Shown here piece by piece: positions 10,462 through 19,835 of a stretch of DNA of 64,000 nt. The DNA lies in NCBI RefSeq assembly GCF_963576675.1, contig NC_088910.1, positions 28,212,531 to 28,276,530 on the forward strand, given 5' to 3'. Position numbers and translations under genes: made by a program. Numbering within the stretch: the first letter of the stretch is position 1; each line of letters starts with the position of its first letter. Under the pieces are notes generated by a model. The model saw nothing but the letters and a program-made list of their open reading frames with translations. It made no database searches and was not told the DNA's origin. Origin of the DNA: Euphorbia lathyris. Lineage: Eukaryota > Streptophyta > Magnoliopsida > Malpighiales > Euphorbiaceae.

Positions 10462-12272
10462 GATTTTAAGAGTGTGTTTAATTAAACCTGAGAGTGAGAA
10501 AGAGTAAACGTATGTCATTCATTTGCTTAAAGTATATCAATCTAAAATTATAGGCCTTTTAGTTTATTTTAGATTGCTCCCACTATTTTTCCAAATTAAT
10601 AGCCCTCCATATTAATTCGAAGAATTTCACAAATCCTTTAGTGAGCTAGGATCCTAACTCCTGAGATTTCGCCTTGAGTTTGCTCAACAAGCTAGTCTCA
10701 TTCGTTAGGTAGATTCATGTAATCAATCACATCTTTAATGTGATTCCTAGGTTATTGGGTTACTAACCACATTAGTAACTAATATGCTATTCACATTAAT
10801 CCCAACCATCTTGCCCATTAGTTTATGACAACATGAGTTTGCTCATCCAATTATCATAATCTAATTTAAGTATTACCCCATATTCATGAAAAGTAATTTT
10901 CGATAATTCAGGTGTTACCGTAAGACCCCGAGCTTGAGTTTGCTCAACAACCCAAAGGCCCCCAGCACTGCCGGCTGAATTATAATATTAGGGAGGGGCA
11001 ACCGATTTTAATAACTTGTTTATTTACTTAACTTTTTAATGAGGGATTTTATTTTAGGTCTCATAATCTAACTTAGTCTTGATTTGCTTTAGCATACATC
11101 AGACACACACATTCACATACATTGGCGTTATGGACATATCATCTAAATTATTCCGTCGAGCCAGAGACGGAATAAAATGGCAAACCTAAGGAAATACTAA
11201 CTATTACATATTTCTCTTTAGGTCCTCTGTCTTCTCCATGGCGCCTTGAAATTACATATTAATTTCTATACTACTAAAGAAAACTTCAATTGAATTGAAG
11301 GGAATCAGATGAGAGGAGAAATTACAATAGATAGTAGAAAGGCAGAACTCGCAGGCCCTATTTCAAAAATACCAAAAGACTAAAAGAGGGTCCAAATATG
11401 TCCATAACTCCAAACATGCATAGACTCAATTAAATAAATTTAATTGGTTGATTACATAACTATTTTATGTAATATTTATGTTAATCACATTAACTTATCA
11501 AATTAACTTTCATCCAATTTTACTTCTAATAGTTTCATATCTTTTATATTAATTTTTAGATTAATATAACTATACAAAACTTTAATTATGAACGTCCCAA
11601 ATATTTTTGATTTTAATTCATTTAACATTTTGATTTACAAATTGGTAAAACAAACTTTTAAACAAATTTTCATTCGATAATCAAAACAGAAAACTATCAA
11701 TTTCTGAAACATATATATTTAAATATATATAAAAACCGATTTTAAACAATTTAAATTCAAGTGGGTCTCGGGTCGGGCCCGAGGGTGGGCTGCTGCCCTG
11801 AACCGCCGCTGCCTTGGGGCAGCGGCGGCCAGGCGCCGCACGCGTCTGCTGCCGCAAGGCAGCAGCCGCGCGACAGCGGCCAGTCGCGCCGCGAGGCGCG
11901 ACTCGAGCTGCTGTCGTATTTTTTTATATATAATAATTTTAAATATATATATATATCAGTTCTAAAACGGTTTTAAAACGATTTTCATAAAATAGGAAAA
12001 ACTATTATAGATTTCCGTTTTATCTTTAGAATTAATAAAACTGATTTTATCAATCTAACTATAAAACTAATAGATTTTGTTATAATGATTATCAACCAGA
12101 ATAATTAGGAACATACGCATAATCTATTTTGATTAACAATTAATTAAAACTTATTTATCTTTAGAATCAATTAATCAAAACAATTTGTTAATTAATCCTA
12201 ACTATAAATATTTATTCAATCCTATTGAAAAACTTCTAAATTTTCATATATGAAATAACGGATTTAACGATG
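10462..12272 (-). other. Ang-A leader (PBS to gag), 1.8 kb noncoding
   Basis: This untranslated leader is homologous to 58245-60048 of Ang-B. It holds three copies of a short hairpin, TTGAG-TTTG-CTCAA or close variants, near 10674-10690, 10830-10845 and 10933-10948. It also holds a GC-rich palindrome cluster (11761-11915), described separately. Otherwise it is AT-rich with no credible ORF. Confidence 0.75.
11761..11915. repeat. GC-rich palindrome cluster in Ang-A leader
   Basis: A sharply GC-rich island lies in AT-rich DNA. It is built of inverted repeats such as GCTGCTGCC...GGCAGCAGC, CCGCTGCC...GGCAGCGG and GTCGCGCC...GGCGCGAC. An equivalent island lies at 58613-58750 in Ang-B, so it is a property of the element. 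In RNA it would form strong hairpins. The long ORF at 11761-11976 is an artefact of low stop-codon density. Confidence 0.8.
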
Positions 12273-12284
12273 GCTCTGATACCA
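12273..12284 (-). promoter_or_regulatory. Ang-A primer binding site (initiator tRNA-Met)
   Basis: TGGTATCAGAGC on the minus strand lies one base from the LTR end. It has the same spacing as in Ang-B. Confidence 0.95.
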
Positions 12285-12711
12285 CTGTTGGAAATTAGGC
12301 TAAGGTATAGCAGCGGAAATATAAAAATTTTAACCTATTTCCATTAACCTTAGGATCCGTTAATCGTTATTTCATATAAAGAGGGATAAGAAGAATTACC
12401 TTTTGATGATCAATCTACCGTTGTTAATGAAGTGCCCACAACTCTTCTCCGAGTTCCCAAACACGAAATAAAACACGGGAAGATTAATTTAGAATCAACC
12501 GTTGAATAGCAACCAAAGTAGATTGCCTCTAATTAATCAACACAAGATCAAGGATAAAAGAAATAGATGAAATCAATTGATCGGAAGGAAGCCGTAGAAA
12601 ATCTCGTCCTCGAACTGGGGGTGTCAAAATTTCTCTCTTGCACTAGGGTGGATTTCGAAAATCTCACTACGGTTTGCACTCTTGGATCTCGAAAATCCTA
12701 AGGGAGTGGGG

Positions 12712-12719
12712 TATTTATA
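12712..12719 (-). promoter_or_regulatory. TATA box of Ang-A LTR promoter
   Basis: TATAAATA on the minus strand, followed by ACCCCACTCCC. The Ang-B LTR has TATACATA at the equivalent point (57795-57802). Confidence 0.5.
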
Positions 12720-13313
12720 ATCTCTTGTATCTAATCCCTAGTTAGATAGAATTAGGTTACTGAATAGGAATTCAATTCGGAATAGAATTCCTAATTATTA
12801 TCTCATTATATATCTAAGGGAAAAGTACAAAAATAAACCTTGTGGTTTGGGCCATTTTCAATCATATACGATGTGGTTTAAAAGTTTACAAACTGGTACC
12901 TTGAGGTTGATTCCGTTACCAAATAGGAGTAAAAAAACCTAACGGTGTTAAAAAAGCTGAGGTGGTAGTCAAAGTCAAAAAGGTAATTTTGTATATTCAT
13001 TTATTTTATGTTATAATTTATTAATATTTTTAAAATTCACCCACTAACCAACTGACACCTCACTACTCCTCTCTCTCTCCTGTACATCTTCATCGTCTTC
13101 ACTACTCCTCTCTCTCTCTCCTGTACATCTTCATCGTCTTCTCCGTTCCAACACTCCCTGTGGCGGTGACTCCATTTCCAAATCTCTCCACTTCAACACC
13201 ACCACCACATCCTCCTCCGCCGCCACCCCCGACCACCACCACCACTTTTCCTAGATTCTCCATTTATTTACCTTTAGTCTACCATTTCTTAAGAGCTTTT
13301 CCAGACCAAACTT

Positions 13314-13411
13314 TTAAGAAAAGGAATCCGGTAAGACGTCCACCGACGTCCGCCATGAAAGGCTTGCCGTCAATAGAAGCTCATCTTGCGCAGCCTGAAG
13401 CAATTTCTCCA
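13314..13411 (-). pseudogene. Second captured gene fragment inside the MULE
   Basis: The minus strand reads EKLLQAAQDELLLTASLSW, then continues to a stop at 13314. Part of this coding sequence (GCGCAAGATGAGCTTCTATT) is duplicated almost exactly at about 13932-13957, upstream of the MSRVSP frame. This suggests rearranged exons of one parent gene. Parent gene not identified. Confidence 0.45.
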
Positions 13412-13502
13412 TTTCATTTTACAAAATTTGATTCCTCAAAATTAAATGTTGTAGCAGAAGAAAGAAACAACAAAAAAATTAGACTCCCTTGTATGATTTT
13501 CC

Positions 13503-13910
13503 CTATTTGTGGCGCTGATCTGCTTTGTATTCCTCGTCGTCGTCGTTTTCACCATCTGTTTCCGTTGAATAATCAACGTCTTCTTCATCGGACGGTGGAG
13601 AAGGATCGAGACGAGCAGCATCTTTCGCCCACAGAATGATCTTCTCAACCTCATCTTCTTCTTCATCTTCTCCATCATTATTGCTATGAAGTTGCGGAGC
13701 AGCAGATGAGGAACCTTTGAGAGCAGCGAATCGAGCTAATAGATCATCGTCGTTCGATTTCGTCGTCTACGGCGGAGGATTCGGCGGTTGATTTTTTTTA
13801 GTATGTGTTTGATTCGGCGGAGTAGATGAAGAAGAAGACGAAGAAGATTTGAGAGCCTGAAAGCGACGATCGAGATCGGGAAGGAGGTAATCGGGGGAGA
13901 CACGGGACAT
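13503..13910 (-). pseudogene. Probable captured cellular gene fragment inside the MULE
   Basis: From ATG 13908-13910 the minus strand reads 136 codons to TAG 13503-13505, with one internal stop (TAG 13767-13769, codon 48). Before the stop it reads MSRVSPDYLLPDLDRRFQAL followed by poly-Ser. After it comes DDDLLARFAALKGSSS, an acidic run, EVEKIILWAKDAARLDPSPP and a Glu/Asp-rich tail. The composition and the repeated hydrophobic-aromatic helices look like a real plant protein N-terminus, not transposon coding. I do not recognise the family with confidence. An unselected random ORF is the alternative. Confidence 0.55.
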
Positions 13911-15829
13911 GTGAGAATCAACTGAAAGCTTTAATAGAAGCTCATCTTGCGCGGCCTTTGTGCTGAGAGACTTTCGCCATTAACGACCTTCTACTTCTAT
14001 ACAAAAATGTTGAAAAAACAGTTTTAATTTAATGGAGATAGGAAGAATTATCCAATTAGAAGAGTTAAATCGGAAAGAGTGATTATTTTCTCCATTTTTT
14101 CCCCATAAAAATGGAGATCGGAGGAGAGCCGGTTGAGGTTAATTACTTGATTCATTTTTGCAGGAGCAAGGTTGAAGAGGAATGCGAAGAAGACGATGGA
14201 TATGAGAGAGGTGAGAGAAAGATGAGAGATGAGTTGTGGATTGGGATTGGGTAAATTTTAAAATCTTAAAAATATAATAAAATAGAAAATTGAAAATAAA
14301 TGAAAAGACAAAAATGTTCCTATCTATTACTTTTTTACTTTGACGGCCACCTCATCATTTTTAACACTGTTAGACGGAAATGCCTATGTTTGCTAACGGA
14401 ATGAAGTACATGGTACCACTTTGCAAACTTTTAAACCACATGGGTGCAGTTCGAAAATGGGCCAAACCACAAGGTTTATTTTTGTACTTTTCCCTATATC
14501 TAATATATTAAGGATAATAATAATAACCTTATTGGATAATAATAGGAGTATTATAATCTAATTAAAACTCATAACTTATTTATCTCTTAATTAATTCAAT
14601 TCATAATCCTAATCTAATTAGAATTAATAAAATCAAATTAATTATTCATGTATTTTACTACATGAATTTCGACCCCCCCTTGGTCCATGGGCCTTATTGG
14701 GCTCAATTGGCCTTCCATCAATTAATTAACATCTATCTCTCTTTTAGGTTCCAAGTCTTATGTGTGACCCATTAGGTTCTTATTGCTTCTAGCCGTATGC
14801 AACGTTATTAAATAATTTTCAAAGAATTATATTTAATCTTTGCATAACGGAATGATGTACAGAGTATGTGATTAGCAAGTCCGTAATCATTCCCCCAGAG
14901 CCATAAGAAGACGTGTTGATTCTGTCGTTAACCTTTCCGTATTAGTTACAGTATAATTCGATCCTTTACCAACTACATCCTTGAACTGAATCTTATGACT
15001 ATGGATGATGTCAAGTCACATATAGCGAGACGTTCGTTTTACTTGTACAGGCTGAGTCAACTCAAATAGATAGGTTAAGTGAAATCTGTATTTCAAGTCT
15101 TAAGCTATCACCTTGCAAGGATTTAGAGTTGAGTCTTCCACAAGCGATCTTTGGATCTATCTCCCATTTATCGGGAGTGATAAATGCTCAATCCAATATA
15201 TAACGATCCCGCAATCACTTCTTGTGATACCCAACATCTACTATTCACACCTCAGAGTCATCTCTGTTAAGGATCGTGTTACACCAGAGTCAAAGCGTCA
15301 CATTCCGTAATCCAGAATACCAATTAATATTCCTTTGAGTCTGAGGATTAGTTATACCTATTAATACCAATGAGATGAACAGGTGACAAGGATGAATCTA
15401 CCCATCCTGTTATCTCAAATCGGATCCCCAATCCTAATGAACTACTTTTCATCGGATCCATGTAACTGTCCAGATATCTGTATATATGAAGCTTGTGAGA
15501 TCAGCTTTCTTTCGGGCAGAAGACATTGTTACATGCAAGTCTCAACAGTGATATGTCAATCCTGGGCATATCACTTGACTTGGGGTGGTTTTAAGTTTAT
15601 TAGTTTATTATAAAGTTTTGTCTCACTTCATGCTTGTATGAACACTTTATAATCACTTTAAACAAACTTACGGATTTCCTTTTATTAGACTTTATTTAGT
15701 GCTTAAAAGGGATTGCCTTTATATAGTTATAAAACATATATCTCATTAAAACAAATGATATAAAGAACAATTCATTTATATTAAGTTTGTATCCTAGAAC
15801 AATTGTCTATAGGACACTAAACCCCAACA

Positions 15830-17673
15830 AGGACAAGCACCAGGATTCTTCCTCTAGAAACCGGCGGAGGGGCTCTAAGAACAAATCGGCATTTGTGTCA
15901 TCCTTTACACCACTCAATGCCTCTAAAAGCGAAGTGCTAATGTGGATTGAGAACAGCCAGCACAAGCAGAGCATTTCATACCCCGAACCAAAAGGGGGGG
16001 AGTACACCAACACCGGGAAAAATCCCAAAAATTATTGCAAATACCACAGGAAAAATGGCCATGAGACAGACACATACTGGGAGTTAGCCAGAGAGATAGA
16101 AAGGCTTATCGAGAGAGGAAAGTTGGACCGGTTCGTCCAAAATGATGGCAAGAAGGGAGATGGTGATAGATCCAGAGATGATCAGAAGAAGAAGGCAAAA
16201 GGGACCATCAATGTCATAGCAGGCGGACCTGGGTACCAACCTATGTTGAAAAAGGCAAAAACCACTGCTCTAGATAGGGCATCACTTAATCGCCCTTTTG
16301 CAGATGTCGGCCCGGAGATCTCTCCTCATGCGGATGCCCTGGTCGTTACTATGATGGTGGAAGGCTGGGAAATGAAAAGGGTGATGATCGATACCGGGAG
16401 TTCGTGCAATGTCATCACAAGAGGAGCATTTGCCAAGCTTATGATCGACCCAATCCAAGTGGAAACCACCATAGTGGACATCCTGGGAGTAACAGGGCAC
16501 ACCATCCAAACAAAGCGCCAGGTAACATTAGACTGTGAGTTAGCAGATGAAGATCAAATCTGGAAAGGCGATCTGGAATTCTCTATTCTGGATGGCCAGT
16601 TAGCTTACAATATCATCCTTGGGCGACCCTTTATCTCCGAGGCAGCAGCTCTTATCTCCATACGCCACTTAACTCTTTACATCCCCACGGCCAAAGGAGG
16701 TGTAATGATCAGAGGAAGCCAAAAAGTGGCGCAGGAGACGTATTCAGAATCATTAATGATTCACCCCCAGTCTAAGGATGAGGACGAGGAAGAGCTTGTC
16801 ACAATGGCCTTAGGTGAAACAGAGATGTACCTCATGGCGGATGAAAAGCAGGTACGGATGGCTAAAGGGCTAAAGGGAGAAATTAAGGAAGCTATCACCA
16901 AGGTTCTCCATGAGTCAGAAGATGTCTTTGCGTGGAAAGATGAGATTCTCCACGGGATTAGTACAGATGTGATCACTCACAAACTCAACATCGACAAGGA
17001 CGCGGTACCGGTAGCGCAAAAATGGAGAAACCATGGCCCTAAAAGGCAGAAGGTGATAGAAGAAGAGATCGCCAAGCTTAAACGGGCGGACGCCATCGAA
17101 GAGGTACTTTATACACAGTGGCTGGTGAATGTGGTTCTAGTCAAAAAAGCAGGCGGATCATACCGCATGTGTATTGACTTCACAGATCTCAATAAAGCTT
17201 GTCCCAAAGACAACTATCCCCTACCATGTATTGACATCCTAGTAGATGGGACCGCAGGACACGCTATGTACTCTTTCACAGACGTGAAGTCGAGTTATCA
17301 CCAGATCCCAATGGAGCCTTCAGATAGAATCAAAACTTCATTCGTGACTCACCAAGCCACCTATTGCTTCAAAGTCATGCCCTTTGGACTCAAGAACGCG
17401 GGTGCAACCTATCAGCGGATGATGAACAAAATATTCGAGGAAAGCAAAGGTGATAACTTTTCTGTTTATGTGGATGATATGATCATTAAAAGTACCACTG
17501 TAGAAAAGCATGCAAATGATACAAGGGAGGTACTGGGCGTACTCCGACATCACAATATTAAATTGAACCCGGAGAAATGTACCTTTGGGGCAACGTATGG
17601 GAAATTCTTGGGATTCATGATTAGTCAGAAGGGAGTGAGCCCAAACCCTGATAAAAGCGCCACAGAATATTAG
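15830..17673 (+). pseudogene. pol: Tat gag(3' end)-protease-reverse transcriptase
   Basis: The frame is entered from Ang-A at 15830. Gag ends with a Tat-type knuckle relic YCKYHRKNGHETDTYW (about 16033-16080), where the usual last Cys is Tyr, followed by a helix with EIERLIERGKLDRFV. Protease follows with the intact triad in MIDTGSSCNVI (about 16385-16417) and IILGRPFI. RT spans about 16980-17640 with MCIDFTDLNKACPKD, MPFGLKNAGATYQRMM and an intact YVDD box near 17467-17478. The frame ends at TAG 17671-17673, where a short deletion and frameshift separate it from the RNase H part. Confidence 0.92.
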
Positions 17674-19422
17674 GGACGTGCAACGTCTCAATGGGCGTAT
17701 CGTGGCCTTGGGCAAGTTCATCTCATGTTCAGCTCGACGATGCCAACCCTTTTATGAAGTAATCAAGAGGCAAAAGGCGTTTGAATGGAGCCAAGATTGC
17801 GAGAAAGCCTTCCAGGGGATCAAACGGTTTCTCACGGAACCACCCCTTATAAGTCGCCCTTTGAAAGGTGAGAATCTCTATATGTATGTTTCAGTTACAG
17901 ATAAGGCCATTTGCACGGTCATGATAAGGGAAGAAGAGGGCCAGCAATATCCTATCTATTACGTAAGCAAAGTATTAAAAGATGCTGAAACCCGATATTC
18001 CAAGCTAGATAAAATGGCACTGGCCGTCGTCACCACCTCCATATGCCTCAGGCCTACTTTCAAGCTCATACAGTCATAGTTTGTACAAGTATACCAATGA
18101 GGAAAGTTTTGCAAAAGCCAGAAACTTCAGGAAGGTTGATGGAATGGGCAATCCGCCTAGGCGAGTTCGATGTTCGTTATGAAAGCCGATCATCCCTGAA
18201 AAGCCAAGTCTTGGCAGACTTTGTGAATGAATTCACCGAAGAGGGAGTATATCTTCCCAAGGCTAAAGTCGAGGAATGGACAATGTACACCGATGGGGCT
18301 TCTTCGGCAGCAGGCGCAGGTATAGGTATCGTGATCAAAGGTCCACAATATATAAAGCTACACTATGCCGCAAAATTAGATTTCCTCGCAACCAACAACG
18401 CAGCTGAATATGAGGCCTTGATATTGGGACTACGCCTGCTAAAGGAGATCACTCCCGAGCGGATCGTGATCTATAGCGATTCCAAACTGATGGTCAACCA
18501 GGTGATCAAAAATTTCGAGGTCAAAGATGACATTCTTGCCAAATATGTTGAAGAAGTTAAGAAACTGCTAAATCACCTCGAAGCCAAAGACACCAAATGG
18601 GAATTAATCCATGTGCCCTAAGGATCCAACACAGAGGCTGATCACCTAGCCAAAATGGCTTCAAGCCAAGAGCATTGGGCGGATCTGCAATGCCCGTTTG
18701 AGGTTAAAACAGCCCCGGCATTCGCCTCGGAGATGGTATCCTTACTCATGCCTGTGGAGAACGATTGGCGATCGCCAATCCGCCAGTATCTAACAGATGG
18801 AACATTGCCTTTGGACAAGGAAGAAGCTCGGCGGATCGTGAGAAAGGCGGCCTATTTCTCCGTGATAAATGATTGCCTATACAGGAAGTCTATTAGCCAC
18901 GCCTGGCTGAAGTGCATCGTGCCGGAAGAAGGACAACAGATCCTCAAAGAGTTGCATGAAGGCGCGTGTGGGGCTCATGAGGCATCTGCCTCCATTGTAA
19001 AGAAATTCAGGTTAGCAGGATTTTATTGGCCTACCGCAGAACTTGATGCTCAAAAGTTTGTGGAGTCTTGCCATAATTGTCAGATTCATGCAAATGAATC
19101 ACACACTGCTAAACACCTTCAAAGGCCCATCATCGAAGGTCGACCCTTTGCGGTCTGGGGTATTGACATAGTTGGACCATTTCCTCCTACGAGGAGACAG
19201 AGGAAGTATGTTGTAGTGGTTGTGAATCATTTCACCAAATGGGTAGAGGCTGAGGCTGTCTCCTCTATCAATGCTGAACGAATGGTGGAGTTCGTTAAAG
19301 ATAACATCGTAGGAAGGTATGGAGTTCCTCATTCAATTATCACTGACAATGGGACGCAATTCAACTGTGCAGAGTTCAAAACTTTCTGTGAAGAATTGGG
19401 CATTCTGAACAGATTCGCCTCA
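17674..19422 (+). pseudogene. pol: Tat RNase H - archaeal-type RNase H - integrase, truncated
   Basis: Three reading frames are needed. RNase H (17678-18063: FEWSQDCEKAFQGIK, YYVSKVLKDAETRYSKLDKM) shifts frame near 18040 into the second RNase H (about 18270-18620: MYTDGASS, NNAAEYEALILG, IYSDSKLMVNQV). That part ends at TAA 18619-18621 in the middle of the domain boundary. Integrase follows in the same frame: a zinc site ending CHNCQIHANE (about 19069-19098), first Asp in WGIDIVGPF, second Asp in ITDNGTQFN. The frame then leaves integrase after NRFAS at about 19422, before the catalytic Glu. The enzyme is therefore inactive. Confidence 0.92.
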
Positions 19423-19596
19423 GCGTGGGGCGCTCGTTCGGCGGCGCGCGCCCTCGTGGGCCCTTGAGCGCACGTGCCTGGCAGCGTGGGGCGCGCGTTC
19501 GGCAGCCGCGACGTGCGAGCGTCTGGCTGCGCGGAACGCGCGCTCGGCGGCCACGGAGTGCATGCGTCCGACGGCGCGGGGCACGCCCCGAGGGTC

Positions 19597-19810
19597 GTCG
19601 GGCGGGCGCCCAACCACGTCGGGCGAACGCCCGACGAGGATTGGGCACGGGCGCCCAATCTCGCGTTGGGCGCTCGCCCAACGCCATTGGGCGATCGCCC
19701 AACATTGTTGGGCGGCCGCCCAACAATGTTGGGCGGTAGCCCAACACTAGGTTGGGCGGCCGCCCAACCACAATGGGCGACGCCCAAATTTTTTTGGGCG
19801 TCGCCCATTG
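19597..19810. repeat. Array of GGGCG...CGCCC palindromes
   Basis: About nine short inverted repeats of the type TTGGGCG-nn-CGCCCAA stand head to tail and end about 20 bases before a TATA box. Centres vary (CGATCG, CGGCCG, CGCTCG, CGACG). The degenerate GC-rich DNA from 19423 looks like older units. Because GC-rich palindromic DNA has few stops, four overlapping spurious ORFs cover it. Confidence 0.85.
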
Positions 19811-19828
19811 TTCCGGGATCCGCTTCCC

Positions 19829-19835
19829 TATATAA
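19829..19835 (+). promoter_or_regulatory. TATA box of the LTR relict
   Basis: TATATAAGGGCACGG lies just after the palindrome array, followed 60-90 bases on by a GA-rich transcribed-leader-like stretch. It is typical of an LTR U3/R border. Confidence 0.6.

Larger units (their letters stand above)
12818..14494. mobile_element. MULE (Mutator-like) element, 1677 bp, non-autonomous
   Basis: Long terminal inverted repeats begin GGGAAAAGTACAAAAATAAA on both sides and extend about 150 bases with mismatches. A perfect 9-bp duplication TATATCTAA flanks it (12809-12817 and 14495-14503). The matching Ang-B LTR has the site once and empty (57697-57705), proving insertion. A 9-bp duplication with long inverted repeats is diagnostic of Mutator-like elements. 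There is no transposase. The interior carries gene-like sequence on the minus strand (13314-13910), suggesting a Pack-MULE. Confidence 0.93.
10405..15829 (-). mobile_element. Ang-A: Angela/BARE-like copia element, only 5' part in window
   Basis: This minus-strand element is represented by its 5' LTR (12286-15829, including a MULE), PBS, long leader and first 19 codons of gag. It is cut at 10405 by Sire-A. The remainder should lie beyond the left window edge. It matches Ang-B (56372 onward) along its whole length. It is itself inserted in the Tat gag, where AGGAC (15830-15834) is the right-hand target duplication. Confidence 0.93.
12286..15829 (-). repeat. Ang-A 5' LTR (about 1858 bp plus MULE)
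   Basis: On the minus strand it runs TGTTGGGGTTTAGTG...TTTCCAACA. Subtracting the MULE and its duplicated 9 bases leaves 1858 bp, against 1860 bp for the Ang-B LTR (56372-58231). The two LTRs align throughout. Translated ORFs such as 15113-15310 and 15383-15613 recur in the Ang-B LTR because the LTR is repeated. They are not genes. Confidence 0.95.

Noticed and set aside
13160..13639. 159-codon plus-strand ORF with a poly-Pro/poly-Thr start inside the MULE
   Set aside because: It is low complexity and antisense to the better gene-like frame. It reads through the inverted repeat side of the MULE.
15113..15613. Plus-strand ORFs in the Ang-A LTR with counterparts at 56636-57089
   Set aside because: Shared because both lie in the same LTR family. 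They are not conserved as frames over a useful length.
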